Positions 1 to 8,332 of a stretch of DNA of 64,000 nt are shown here, piece after piece. The number at the start of each line of letters is the position of its first letter. Position 1 is the stretch's first letter. A program made the position numbers and the translations under genes. The DNA is taken from positions 42,260 to 106,259 of the forward strand of contig NZ_JAENHM010000088.1 in the NCBI RefSeq assembly GCF_016595245.1, in the 5' to 3' direction. Origin of the DNA: Azospirillum endophyticum (GTDB taxonomy: Bacteria; Pseudomonadota; Alphaproteobacteria; Azospirillales; Azospirillaceae). Below the pieces are notes generated by a model. The model did not search any database. It saw only the letters and a program-made list of their open reading frames with translations, and had not been told where the DNA came from.

Positions 1-648
1 ATCGCCCTTCGCGACCGCCGTCGTCACCTCGGCGATGTTGCGGACCTGACCGGTCAGGTTCGCCGCCATCACATTGACGTTCTCGGTCAGATCCTTCCAG
101 GTGCCGGCGACGCCCTTCACCTGGGCCTGACCGCCCAGCTTGCCCTCGATCCCGACCTCGCGCGCCACGCGCGTCAGCTCGGTGGTGACGGTGACGAGCT
201 GATCCACCATGGTGTTGACGTTGCGGGCGGTGCGCAGGAACTCGCCCTGCAGGGGGCGGCCTTCGATTTCCAGCGCCATGGTCTTGGACAGGTCGCCCTT
301 GGCGACGGCGCCGATGACGCGGGCGATTTCCGTCGTCGGCTGGATCATATCGCCGACCAGCGTGTTGATGCTGTCGACGCAGGTTTCCCAGCCGCCGGAC
401 GCATTGTTCAGCTTGGCCCGCTGGCTGATGCGCCCTTCCTTGCCGATGGCGACGCTGAGCCGGCTGACCTCGGTGGTCAAGTTCTGGTTCAGTTCCACCA
501 CGTCGTTGAAGGCAGCGGCGATCTCGCCATCGATGCCCGTCAGGTCGAGCGGCAGCCGCACCGAGAACTCGCCCTTGCGCAGTTGCCGCAGGGCCATCAG
601 CAGAACCTTCGGATCCAACGCGTCCGCGGTCTCGACCATCGCCGTCAT
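1..648 (-). CDS. Multi-HAMP sensor histidine kinase, N-terminal part (truncated by window)
   Basis: The gene reads leftwards from an ATG at 648 (TCAT on the plus strand) and is open to the window edge, so only about 216 N-terminal residues are visible. They contain tandem HAMP-like units with the recurring pattern of an N-x-x-V/M helix followed by AVAKGDL and then GEF/GQA; one reads IGAVAKGDLSKTMALEIEG and another ends ITTAVAKGD-like at the edge. No transmembrane segment is seen, so the protein looks cytoplasmic. Such HAMP arrays usually precede GAF, histidine kinase and receiver domains in large hybrid kinases that respond to osmotic or oxidative cues; that C-terminal part is not visible here and is inferred. 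A second ATG three codons downstream (639) is an alternative start. No partner gene can be assigned. Confidence 0.8.
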   Translation of the reverse strand, partial: MTAMVETADALDPKVLLMALRQLRKGEFSVRLPLDLTGIDGEIAAAFNDVVELNQNLTTEVSRLSVAIGKEGRISQRAKLNNASGGWETCVDSINTLVGDMIQPTTEIARVIGAVAKGDLSKTMALEIEGRPLQGEFLRTARNVNTMVDQLVTVTTELTRVAREVGIEGKLGGQAQVKGVAGTWKDLTENVNVMAANLTGQVRNIAEVTTAVAKGD

Positions 649-1466
649 GCCATTCCCCAATCCGCGCGCCTGCCCACCATGGACCGCGCTTCGCCCATCG
701 TTCAGGACCGCTCCCCAGCGCGGTCGAAGAAAATGCAAGCCACCACAACCGGAAAATCGAATGCCCCACACAGGACCCTGCGCACCCCACCCCAGCCTGG
801 CGAGTGACAGCGCAGTCCTACAGTCCCGCACGATGAAGTAAAGGCGATTCGGGTCAATTTAGCCTTTCGTAGATATCTGGAGTTCCCGCCTAAGGGCTAT
901 GCCTATGACTTAGGGCTGATATCGACGTTTCTTGGGCTTGGCGTGCTTTGTCACGCCTTTACCCCTATGGGCTGGCTGCCATCCAACGGTCAGGAGTCGG
1001 AACGATTCATCGGTCCGCGTCGTTATGGATCCACCCAAGGCGGGACTTTTCGGCACCAGCCATTTCCCGCGGGGTGAAATAAATCCGACCGTCATCACAG
1101 CCCGGGGCTTGGCGATGAATCTATGGACATTTACCATGCAGGCGTCGATGTGCTGCATGTTCTCTTGGATGCGCGCCTGCCATCAAGGCATGACCTTGGC
1201 CCAATCTTTCGCCGAGATGCCCAGGCTGCCGATGCTCGGTCCGCCGCGCCCACCGGCCGACATCCTGCCTTTTCCGGCTGCGCGTGCGGCGCGCGGCGGC
1301 GGATTCGGCGGACCGGCGGTGGTGATCCCCCTCGGCCGGCGCTGATCCGGCGCGAATCGTCCCTTCAACATGCCCGCTCACGCAATCGTGTAGATCGCGT
1401 GATTTGCCGACGGCCTGCCGTGGACCTATGGTTAGTGGCAGGAATGGTCCGTTCGGGAGAGGGTCG
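649..1466. other. 818-bp gap with no convincing gene
   Basis: Open frames here on both strands have arginine/proline-rich translations of no recognisable family, and none has a good ribosome binding site. The stretch 841-930 is AT-richer than its surroundings and holds an inverted repeat, CCTAAG (889-894) and CTTAGG (909-914), which may belong to the promoter of the leftward kinase. The 3' end carries the ribosome binding site of msrP (GGGAGAGGG just before 1467). No RNA gene was recognised. Confidence 0.5.
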
Positions 1467-2414
1467 ATGCTGTTCAAGTTTCCCACCGCGTCGCAGGCAC
1501 GCGAGGACGAGGTGACGCCGCGGGAGTTGTTCCTGTCGCGCCGCAGCCTGATGGTCGGTGGCGCCGCCGCACTGGCGTTGGGCAGCCTGCCGATCTGGAG
1601 CCGCAACGCGTGGGCCGCCGCCTTCGAGGCGCAGACCACGATCAAGCCGGCCGATCCGAAGTTCGATCCGACCACGCCGATGAAATCGGCCACCACCTAC
1701 AACAACTTCTACGAATTCGGCACCGGCAAGAGCGATCCCGCCGAGAATGCCGGCACCTTGAAGACCCGGCCCTGGGAAATCGCCATCGGCGGCGAGGTCG
1801 CCAAGCCGATGACCATCGGCATCGAGGACCTGCTGAAATTCCCGATGGAAGAGCGCATCTATCGCCTGCGCTGCGTCGAAGGCTGGTCGATGGTGATCCC
1901 CTGGGTCGGCTTCCCGCTGGCCGAGCTGCTGAAGCGGGTCGAGCCGACCGCGAACGCCAAATACATCGCCTTCCAGACCCTGAACGACCCGAAGCAGATG
2001 CCGGGCTTGCGCTCCTGGGTGCTCGACTGGCCCTATACCGAGGGGCTGCGGCTGGACGAAGCGATGCACCCCCTGGCCCTGCTGGCCGTCGGCATGTATG
2101 GCGAGGTGCTGCCCAACCAGAACGGCGCCCCGATCCGGCTGGTGGTGCCGTGGAAATACGGCTTCAAGTCGATCAAGTCGATCGTCAAGATCACGCTGGT
2201 GAAGGACCAGCCGGCGACCGCCTGGAACAAGTCGCAGCCACGCGAATACGGCTTCTACTCCAACGTCAATCCGGAGGTCGACCATCCGCGCTGGAGCCAG
2301 GCGACGGAGCGGCGGGTCGGCGACTTCTCCCGCCGCAAGACCCTGCCCTTCAACGGCTACGGCGAAGAGGTCGCATCGCTCTATTCCGGAATGGACCTGA
2401 AGGCGAATTACTGA
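1467..2414 (+). CDS. msrP: Protein-methionine-sulfoxide reductase catalytic subunit MsrP (YedY)
   Basis: 315 aa. MsrP is a periplasmic molybdopterin enzyme that reduces methionine sulfoxide in oxidised envelope proteins, taking electrons from the quinone pool through MsrQ. The N-terminus has a twin-arginine export signal: SRRSLMVGG followed by a hydrophobic Ala/Leu stretch. The mature part is of the sulfite-oxidase fold type; [11 protein letters not shown] holds the cysteine expected to bind molybdenum. Length fits the family (about 300-335). The ATG at 1467 is preceded by GGGAGAGGG; an in-frame upstream start at 1404 would put extra residues before the signal and lacks a site. msrQ starts 2 bp after the stop, so the two are co-transcribed. 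Upstream regulation is not visible. Confidence 0.95.
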   Translation: MLFKFPTASQAREDEVTPRELFLSRRSLMVGGAAALALGSLPIWSRNAWAAAFEAQTTIKPADPKFDPTTPMKSATTYNNFYEFGTGKSDPAENAGTLKTRPWEIAIGGEVAKPMTIGIEDLLKFPMEERIYRLRCVEGWSMVIPWVGFPLAELLKRVEPTANAKYIAFQTLNDPKQMPGLRSWVLDWPYTEGLRLDEAMHPLALLAVGMYGEVLPNQNGAPIRLVVPWKYGFKSIKSIVKITLVKDQPATAWNKSQPREYGFYSNVNPEVDHPRWSQATERRVGDFSRRKTLPFNGYGEEVASLYSGMDLKANY

Positions 2415-2416
2415 CC

Positions 2417-3139
2417 ATGTCCACCCCCATCTCCCCGGAGGCCGCCACCCGCGGAATCGACTTTCGCGGCGCCGCCAACACGGCACTCGGGTCACGCTGG
2501 GCCAAACCCGCCGTCTTCACGCTGGCCCTGGTCCCGCTGGTCTGGACCGTCTGGCTCGCCTATACGGGCGAGCTGGGGGCGGAGCCGGTGCTGGAAAGCG
2601 TGAAGGCCAGCGGGCTGTGGGCCCTGCGCTTCCTGCTGATCGCGCTGGCGCTGACGCCGCTGCGGATGCTGACCGGGGTGGCAGGGCTGGCGCGGTTCCG
2701 CCGGATGCTGGGGCTCTTCGCCTTCTTCTATGCGCTGGTCCATCTGTCCACCTACATCGGACTGGACCAGTTCTTCGACTGGGCGGCGATCTGGAAGGAG
2801 ATCGTCAAGCGGCCCTACATCACCGTCGGCATGGGCGCCTTCCTGATCCTGACGGCTCTGGCCGCCACCTCGACCAACGGGATGGTGAAGCGGCTGGGCG
2901 GCAAGCGCTGGCGCGCCCTGCACCGGTGCGTGTTCGTCGCCGGGCTGGCCGGCTGCCTGCACTTCGTCATGCTGGTGAAGGGCTGGCAGACGGCGCCGCT
3001 GGTCTATGGGCTGATCTGCATCGGGCTGCTGGCCTTCCGCCGCTGGCCGGTCCGGCTCGGGCAGCGGAAGGATACGCGGCAGGCCAGGACGGCCTCGGTT
3101 AGAGTGCGGTCGGTTCAGACCGGGTCCTCTGAAGCGTGA
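2417..3139 (+). CDS. msrQ: Heme-binding membrane subunit MsrQ (YedZ)
   Basis: 240 aa inner-membrane protein of the ferric-reductase-like transmembrane family, which passes quinol electrons to MsrP. About six hydrophobic segments are visible, among them FTLALVPLVWTVWLAYTG, FLLIALALTPL, GLFAFFYALVHLSTYIG, AFLILTALAAT and FVAGLAGCLHFVMLVK; the histidines in ALVHLS, ALHR and CLHF are heme ligand candidates. Length fits YedZ (about 200-240). The ATG directly follows the msrP stop (TGACCATG). The C-terminal tail after residue about 215 is basic and not conserved in type. The gene ends just before a strong hairpin at 3165-3200. The pairing with msrP makes the call secure. Confidence 0.93.
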   Translation: MSTPISPEAATRGIDFRGAANTALGSRWAKPAVFTLALVPLVWTVWLAYTGELGAEPVLESVKASGLWALRFLLIALALTPLRMLTGVAGLARFRRMLGLFAFFYALVHLSTYIGLDQFFDWAAIWKEIVKRPYITVGMGAFLILTALAATSTNGMVKRLGGKRWRALHRCVFVAGLAGCLHFVMLVKGWQTAPLVYGLICIGLLAFRRWPVRLGQRKDTRQARTASVRVRSVQTGSSEA

Positions 3140-3164
3140 CTCGCCCGGAAAATCAAACGATCGG

Positions 3165-3200
3165 CGTCGAGCGGATGCTTCAACAAGCATCCGCTCGACG
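3165..3200. terminator. Perfect 16-bp hairpin, bidirectional terminator candidate
   Basis: CGTCGAGCGGATGCTT (3165-3180) pairs perfectly with AAGCATCCGCTCGACG (3185-3200) across a CAAC loop. It is followed by TTAAAA on the plus strand and directly abuts the stop codon of the leftward gene at 3201, between the two convergent genes msrQ and the hydrolase. There is no long T tract. Confidence 0.75.
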
Positions 3201-3887
3201 TTAAAACACCGCCCGCAGCAGCCCCACGGTCCGGCGAAGCGCCAGCACGGCACTTTCCGGATGGAAGCTCCCCCGCTCGTCGCAGTTGAAGCCGTGGCCG
3301 GCGGGATAGACATGGACCGGCACCCACGGATAACGCGACCGCACGCCCTCGGCGACCGACAGCGGGATCCCGTGGTCCTGCTCGCCGAAATGCAGCAGCG
3401 TCGGTACGCGCGGGGCGCTGTCCAGCGTCTTGCCGATCTCCCCGCCGTAATAGCCGATCGCCGCGCGAACCGGCAGCGTCGCAGCCGCGGCCCAGGCGAT
3501 GCTGCCGCCCCAGCAATAGCCGACGATGGCCGCCGACCCGTCACCGCCCAGGTGGGCCAGTGCCGCAGCGACGTCCTGCAGGGCATCGGCGGTCGACACC
3601 GCCCCCTTCAGCGCGATGCCCCGCTGGATGCCGGCATCGTCATAGGGCAGTTCCACCCCACGTTCGGCCCGGTCGAACAGGTCCGGCGCCACGGTGGTGA
3701 AGCCCTGCTGGGCGAAGCCGTCGCACACGTTGCGGATGTGATGGTTGATGCCGAAGATCTCCGGCGCCACGATCAGGCGGCCGATCTCCTCGACCTTGGC
3801 CGGCGCCCGATAGGCGCGCATCCGGTGGCCGTCCGCCGCCGTCAGCTCGATCCAACCGGCCGCTTGGCCCATGATGGCGTCATTCAT
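3201..3887 (-). CDS. Dienelactone hydrolase family protein
   Basis: 228 aa alpha/beta hydrolase, presumably cytoplasmic (no signal). The dienelactone hydrolase triad is visible: nucleophile cysteine in GYCWGG, aspartate in FGEQDHGI and histidine in PAGHGFNC. FGINHHIRN near the N-terminus is typical of the family. True dienelactone hydrolases open lactones in chlorocatechol breakdown, but many homologues act on other esters or lactones and no catechol genes lie next to it, so the substrate is unknown. I chose the ATG at 3887 because GAGGG lies at proper distance before it; an ATG at 3902, five codons upstream, has only a weak site. It converges on msrQ. Confidence 0.85.
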   Translation of the reverse strand: MNDAIMGQAAGWIELTAADGHRMRAYRAPAKVEEIGRLIVAPEIFGINHHIRNVCDGFAQQGFTTVAPDLFDRAERGVELPYDDAGIQRGIALKGAVSTADALQDVAAALAHLGGDGSAAIVGYCWGGSIAWAAAATLPVRAAIGYYGGEIGKTLDSAPRVPTLLHFGEQDHGIPLSVAEGVRSRYPWVPVHVYPAGHGFNCDERGSFHPESAVLALRRTVGLLRAVF

Positions 3888-4264
3888 GTCCCGAACCCTC
3901 ATCTCGCAAGACCGTCCAGGCGGTCATTGCCCGCAATCATAAGGCTCTGGAACAGCGTGGCAATCGGCGACTGAGCAGCAGGCCGGCGCGATGGTCATAT
4001 TCCCTTCCATCCATATTCTTGTTTCGCGATCGGTTCCATCAGCGAACCTGCGCTCACCCACCCAGCCCGTCGTGGCTGTGGATGGCGGCTGCCGCTCCGG
4101 ACCGGACGTCACGGATCAGGATGGGACTGGCTGGACGAGGGGACGTGAAGGTGGCGTCTTCGACGATCCGCTTGTCAAGGGCGATTTTCGCTATCAACGT
4201 TCTGTAATCGCCCTTTCCGGCTGAAATTGCGTTGTTTCAGCTACTTATCGTCAGCAAAACAAAT

Positions 4265-4309
4265 CATTTGCGAGCAAATGTACGAACTGGTACGTTTGTG
4301 TCTACAAAC
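4265..4309. promoter_or_regulatory. Cluster of overlapping palindromes before quiC (TetR-type operator candidate)
   Basis: Three inverted repeats overlap 27-71 bp before the quiC start: CATTTGC-GA-GCAAATG (4265-4280, perfect), CAAATGTAC-N6-GTACGTTTG (4275-4298, one mismatch in 9-bp arms) and GTTTGT-GTCT-ACAAAC (4294-4309, perfect). The middle one recurs in degenerate form before aroQ (6253-6274). The region 3888-4264 upstream holds no gene that I can support. The TetR-family gene at 10795 is the natural candidate for the binding protein; this is inference. Confidence 0.6.
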
Positions 4310-4335
4310 AAATTGCCGCTGCCCAAGGGACTGCC

Positions 4336-6252
4336 ATGCCGTCCAGCGCTCTGACCTTCAAGAAATCGATCGCCACCGTCTCACTCAGCGGCACCCTGCC
4401 GGAGAAGCTCGAGGCTGCCGCCGCCATCGGCTTCGACGGGGTCGAGATCTTCGAGAACGACCTGCTGACCTTCGACGGGTCGCCGGCCGACGTCCGCCGC
4501 ATCGCCTCGGGACTGGGGCTGGAGATCGCCATCTTCCAGCCTTTCCGCGATTTCGAGGCGATGCCCGACCCGATCCGGGTTCGCAACCTCGATCGCGCCG
4601 AACGCAAGTTCGACGTGATGCAGGAGCTCGGCACCGATCTCGTGCTGGTCTGCTCCAATGTCCAGCCGGCCGCGATCGACGACCCGGCCCGCGCCGCCGC
4701 CGACCTCGCCGAGATGGCCGAGCGGGCGCACCGCCGGGGCTTGCGCGTCGGCTACGAGGCGCTGGCCTGGGGGCGGCACGTCAACCGCTGGCGTCAGGCC
4801 TGGGACATCGTCCGGCAGGCCGACCACCCGGCCCTGGGGCTGATCGTCGACAGTTTCCATACGCTGGCGCTGGACGACGACCCGTCCGGCATCGCCGAGC
4901 TGCCGGGCGACCGCATCTTCTTCGTCCAGCTGGCCGACGCGCCGAAACTGTCGATGGACGTGCTGTCCTGGAGCCGGCATTTCCGCAACTTCCCCGGACA
5001 GGGTGCCCTGCCGGTCCAGGGATTCCTGGATGCGGTGCTGAGGTCGGGCTATCGCGGACCGCTGTCGCTGGAAGTCTTCAACGACGAGTTCCGCGCCGCG
5101 CCGGCCCGCCTGACCGCACTCGACGGGCTGCGCTCGCTGATCCATGCGGAGGCGGAAGCCGGCCACGGTTCCGGTTTGCCCGCCCCGCCGGTCTGTTCCG
5201 GGATCGAGTTCCTGGAATTCGCCGTCGATGCCCCGGCGCGCGAGCGGCTGTCCGGCCTGCTCTCCTCGCTGGGCTTCCACCATGCCGGCCGCCACCGCTC
5301 CAAGGATGTCGATCTCTACCGGCAGGGCGGCGTCAACCTCGTGCTGAACAGCGAGGAGGACTCCGCGGCGTCCGAACATTTCCAGATGCATGGCCCCTCG
5401 GTCTGCGCCATGGCCTTCAAGGTCGACGACGCGGCCCGCGCCATCGCCCGCGCCGAGGCGCTGCGCTGCGTGCTGTGGCGCGAGCGGGTCGGCGACGGCG
5501 AACGCCGCATCCCGGCTCTGCGTGCGCCCGACGGCACGCTGATCTACCTGGTCGACGACAAGGAAGCCCGGCGCAGCATCTGGGAGGACGACTTCCACCT
5601 GTTCGCCGAACTGCCGTCGGCAACGCAGCCCCTGCTCGGCATCGACCATGTCGCCCAGGCCCTGCCCTTCGGCCGGATGGACAGCTTCGTGCTGTTCTAC
5701 CGCACGGTCTTCGGCTTCGTGCCGGAAAGCCTGTGGGAGCTGCCCGACCCCTACGGCCTGATCCGCAGCCGGGCGCTGGTGAGCCCGGAGGCCGAGCCCG
5801 GCCATGGCGTCCGGCTGCCGCTGAACATCTCCGAAAGCCGGCGCACCGCCACCGGCCGCTTCGTCAGCGCGACCTCCGGGGCCGGCGTCCATCACGTCGC
5901 CTTCGCCACCGCCGACGCCGCCACCCTGGTGGAGGACCGGCTTGCCGCCGGCGCGCCCTTCCTGCCGATCCCCGCCAATTACTACGACGATCTGGCGGTC
6001 AAGCATCCGCTGGACGACAAGGCGCTGGACGGGCTGAAGCAGCGCGAGCTGCTGTATGACCGGGACGGCCAAGGGGAGGCGGGCGGCGAGTTCCTGCATG
6101 CCTACACCGACAGCTTCGACGACCGCTTCTTCTTCGAGGTTGTGGAACGGCGCGGCGGATACCGCCAGTTCGGTGCCGTCAACGCGGCCATCCGCATGGC
6201 GGTGCAGGCGCAGCTCCGCGAGGGCGCCCGGCCCGAGCTCTATCTCGACTGA
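4336..6252 (+). CDS. quiC: 3-dehydroshikimate dehydratase fused to HPPD-like VOC domain (QuiC)
   Basis: 638 aa cytoplasmic enzyme that converts 3-dehydroshikimate to protocatechuate, linking quinate and shikimate to the beta-ketoadipate pathway. Residues 1-280 form a sugar-isomerase-type TIM barrel; E141 (GYEALAW), D172 and H175 (VDSFH), Q198 (FVQLAD) and E246 (SLEVFND) sit where the metal ligands and nearby base of QuiC/AsbF enzymes fall. Residues about 290-638 form two vicinal-oxygen-chelate repeats like 4-hydroxyphenylpyruvate dioxygenase, with [13 protein letters not shown] and FFFEVVER carrying the usual His/His/Glu metal set. The fused form is the one known from Pseudomonas QuiC1. It is the first gene of a rightward quinate/shikimate unit and has palindromes just upstream. 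An older annotation would be 4-hydroxyphenylpyruvate dioxygenase; the N-terminal barrel argues against that. Confidence 0.92.
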   Translation: MPSSALTFKKSIATVSLSGTLPEKLEAAAAIGFDGVEIFENDLLTFDGSPADVRRIASGLGLEIAIFQPFRDFEAMPDPIRVRNLDRAERKFDVMQELGTDLVLVCSNVQPAAIDDPARAAADLAEMAERAHRRGLRVGYEALAWGRHVNRWRQAWDIVRQADHPALGLIVDSFHTLALDDDPSGIAELPGDRIFFVQLADAPKLSMDVLSWSRHFRNFPGQGALPVQGFLDAVLRSGYRGPLSLEVFNDEFRAAPARLTALDGLRSLIHAEAEAGHGSGLPAPPVCSGIEFLEFAVDAPARERLSGLLSSLGFHHAGRHRSKDVDLYRQGGVNLVLNSEEDSAASEHFQMHGPSVCAMAFKVDDAARAIARAEALRCVLWRERVGDGERRIPALRAPDGTLIYLVDDKEARRSIWEDDFHLFAELPSATQPLLGIDHVAQALPFGRMDSFVLFYRTVFGFVPESLWELPDPYGLIRSRALVSPEAEPGHGVRLPLNISESRRTATGRFVSATSGAGVHHVAFATADAATLVEDRLAAGAPFLPIPANYYDDLAVKHPLDDKALDGLKQRELLYDRDGQGEAGGEFLHAYTDSFDDRFFFEVVERRGGYRQFGAVNAAIRMAVQAQLREGARPELYLD

Positions 6253-6274
6253 AAATGAACGAAACAGTGCGTTT
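6253..6274. promoter_or_regulatory. Second copy of the quiC-type palindrome, before aroQ
   Basis: AAATGAAC-N6-GTGCGTTT begins directly after the quiC stop codon and matches the larger palindrome before quiC (AAATGTAC-N6-GTACGTTT) at 14 of 16 arm positions with the same 6-bp spacer. It lies 19 bp before the aroQ start, where a bound repressor would block an internal promoter or a readthrough transcript. A single GTTCGTTC half-site near 10750, ahead of the TetR gene, is weaker. Confidence 0.5.
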
Positions 6275-6292
6275 ATCCGGAGATGCCTGCCG

Positions 6293-6742
6293 ATGAGCCG
6301 CCCGATCCTGGTCCTGAACGGACCCAACCTGAACCTGCTGGGCAAGCGCGAGCCCCACATCTACGGGCATGAGACGCTGGCCGATGTCGAAGCGGACTGC
6401 CGGCGCACCGGCGGGACCCTGGACCTCGCAGTCGAGTTCCGCCAGTCCAATGCCGAACATGTCCTGATCGACTGGATCCACGAGGCACGCGAGACGGTGG
6501 ACGGGCTGGTCATCAACCCGGCCGGCCTGACCCACACCTCGGTGTCGCTGATGGACGCGCTGTCGGCCTGCGCCTTCCCGATCCTGGAGGTTCACATCTC
6601 CAACATCCACCGGCGCGAGGAATTCCGCCATTTCTCCTATGTCTCGCGCGTCGCCGCCGGGGTGATCTGCGGTTTCGGCACCCAGGGCTACACGCTGGCC
6701 CTGCAGCGGATGGCCCGCCTGCTGGAGACCGCCCCGCGATGA
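6293..6742 (+). CDS. aroQ: Type II 3-dehydroquinate dehydratase
   Basis: 149 aa, the standard length of the dodecameric type II enzyme. It interconverts 3-dehydroquinate and 3-dehydroshikimate. The N-terminal [16 protein letters not shown] holds the family arginine and catalytic tyrosine; [13 protein letters not shown] and [18 protein letters not shown] carry the conserved asparagine, histidine and arginine of the active site; CGFGTQGY is the C-terminal signature. The ATG at 6293 has GGAG upstream. It sits between quiC and an aroE homologue and overlaps the latter by 4 bp, so here it probably serves catabolism (quinate to protocatechuate) more than aromatic amino-acid synthesis. Confidence 0.95.
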   Translation: MSRPILVLNGPNLNLLGKREPHIYGHETLADVEADCRRTGGTLDLAVEFRQSNAEHVLIDWIHEARETVDGLVINPAGLTHTSVSLMDALSACAFPILEVHISNIHRREEFRHFSYVSRVAAGVICGFGTQGYTLALQRMARLLETAPR

Positions 6743-7647
6743 ACGCCATCTCCCGATCAATACCGGCAGCCCCCGTCGCCACATCCATTCTCGCCGGGCT
6801 GATCGGCGCCGGCATCCAGGCTTCCCGCACCCCGGCGATGCACGAGCGCGAGGCGGATGCGCTCGGTCTCCGCTGCCTCTACCGGCTGATCGACCTCGAC
6901 CGCCTCGGCCTCGGCCCCGATGCGCTGCCGGAACTTTTGTCGGCAGCCGAGCGGCTGGGCTATACCGGCCTGAACATCACCTATCCCTGCAAGCAGGCCG
7001 TCATTCCGCTGCTGGACGAGCTGTCGGACGACGCCCGCGCCATCGGCGCCGTCAACACCGTCGTGCTGAAGGACGGCCGGCGGGTCGGTCACAACACCGA
7101 TTGCTCCGGTTTCGCCGAAGGCTTCCGCCGCGGCCTCGGCAGCGTGCCGATGGACCGGGTGGTGCTGCTCGGCGCCGGCGGGGCCGGGGCGGCGGTCGGC
7201 CATGCCGCCTTCCATCTCGGGGCCGGCCGGCTGGACATCTTCGACGCCGAGCCGGCACGGGCGGCAGCGCTGGCCAACCAGATCAACGACCGCTTCGGCG
7301 CCGGACGGGCCCTTGCGATCACCGGCCAGGACGGCCTGCGCGGCGCGGTGGCCGGGGCGGACGGGCTGATCCACGCCACGCCCACCGGCATGGCGAAGTT
7401 CCCGGGCCTGCCGCTGCCGGCCGACATGCTGCACCCCCGGCTGTGGGTGGCGGAGATCGTCTATTTCCCGTTGGAGACCGAACTTCTGCACACCGCGCGG
7501 GCGATCGGCTGCCGGACGTTGGACGGCGGCGGCATGGCGGTTTTCCAGGCGGTGGATGCCTTCCGCCTGTTCACCGGGGTTTCTCCCGATGCCGAACGCA
7601 TCCGCGCGCATTTCGCGTCGATGGACGCCAAGGCGCCAGCCACTTGA
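6739..7647 (+). CDS. aroE: Shikimate/quinate 5-dehydrogenase family protein
   Basis: 302 aa. The family oxidises shikimate or quinate to the 3-dehydro compounds with NAD(P). Substrate-domain residues: SRTPAMHE (29-36), NITYPCKQ with catalytic K85, N106 (GAVNTV) and D121 (HNTDCSGF). The nucleotide fold carries GAGGAGAA (145-152); the following FDAEPAR, with an acidic residue where NADPH enzymes have NRT-like basic residues, points to NAD preference. The start ATG overlaps the aroQ stop (ATGA). Place in the quiC-aroQ-TRAP unit suggests a catabolic dehydrogenase, so quiB or qsuD-like naming would also fit; choice between quinate and shikimate cannot be made from sequence. Confidence 0.88.
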   Translation: MNAISRSIPAAPVATSILAGLIGAGIQASRTPAMHEREADALGLRCLYRLIDLDRLGLGPDALPELLSAAERLGYTGLNITYPCKQAVIPLLDELSDDARAIGAVNTVVLKDGRRVGHNTDCSGFAEGFRRGLGSVPMDRVVLLGAGGAGAAVGHAAFHLGAGRLDIFDAEPARAAALANQINDRFGAGRALAITGQDGLRGAVAGADGLIHATPTGMAKFPGLPLPADMLHPRLWVAEIVYFPLETELLHTARAIGCRTLDGGGMAVFQAVDAFRLFTGVSPDAERIRAHFASMDAKAPAT

Positions 7648-7705
7648 TACTCGACCCCAATCGACACGAAGAAGCCGGCAGGACCGCCGGCACGGGGAGG
7701 ACCGC

Positions 7706-8320
7706 ATGAGACCGCTGGTCGAGGCCTATTTCACCCTCATCAAGATCCTGATGGCGCTGTGCATGGCCGGCATGGTCGTGCTGGTGTTCGGCAATGTCGT
7801 GCTGCGCTACGCCTTCAACAGCGGCATCACGGTGTCGGAGGAGTTGTCGCGCCTGTTCTTCGTCTGGATGTGCTTCCTCGGCGCCATCCTGGGCCTGCGC
7901 GAGCACGCGCATCTGGGGGTGGACGCCCTGGTGGCGCGATTGCCGCGGACCGGCAAGATGGCCTGCGCGGTGCTCAGCTGCGGGCTGATGCTGTGGGTCA
8001 CCTGGCTGGTGCTCCAGGGAAGCTGGACCCAGACCCTGATCAATTGGAGCGCCCAGGCACCGGCCACCGGCCTGTCGATGGGCTTGCTGTACGGCATCGG
8101 CGTGGTGTTCGGCCTGTCGACCGGCGCCATCCTGCTGCACGAGCTGTATCTGCTGCTGACGGGCAAAATCTCCGACGGCGACCTCGTGATGGTCTCGGAA
8201 TCGGAGGATCTGCCGGAGGCGACAGCCCATGGCGCCCACACCGGCGGACACCGGACGCATCAGGGCACCAAACGGGATGTGGTTCCGCCGCTGCCCTCCG
8301 CCACCGCCTCCAGCCGCTGA
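7706..8320 (+). CDS. dctQ: TRAP transporter small permease (DctQ type)
   Basis: 204 aa. The small membrane subunit of a tripartite ATP-independent periplasmic transporter; it has four hydrophobic segments (starting around residues 10, 45, 90 and 130) and the typical motif FFVWMCFLGAILGLREHAH. The C-terminal 45 residues are a polar, histidine-rich tail of no known role that lengthens it over common DctQ proteins (about 160-180). The ATG at 7706 has GGGGAGG ahead. It lies 58 bp after aroE and 12 bp before dctM, so it is probably in the same transcript. The context suggests uptake of quinate, shikimate or a related acid. Confidence 0.9.
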   Translation: MRPLVEAYFTLIKILMALCMAGMVVLVFGNVVLRYAFNSGITVSEELSRLFFVWMCFLGAILGLREHAHLGVDALVARLPRTGKMACAVLSCGLMLWVTWLVLQGSWTQTLINWSAQAPATGLSMGLLYGIGVVFGLSTGAILLHELYLLLTGKISDGDLVMVSESEDLPEATAHGAHTGGHRTHQGTKRDVVPPLPSATASSR

Positions 8321-8332
8321 GGAATCCGGGCC

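Noticed and set aside
932-1345. 137-codon frame before msrP
   Set aside because: Translation is low in complexity and Arg/Pro-rich without homology pattern; the overlapping frames on both strands are equally open.
4336-6252. 4-hydroxyphenylpyruvate dioxygenase for tyrosine breakdown
   Set aside because: The C-terminal half is HPPD-like, but the N-terminal TIM barrel with its metal ligands and the aroQ-aroE neighbours fit dehydroshikimate dehydratase.
4381-6360. 659-codon open frame opposite quiC
   Set aside because: It is a high-GC antisense shadow: its translation is rich in Gln, Arg, Gly and has no family pattern, while the plus frame is a clear QuiC.
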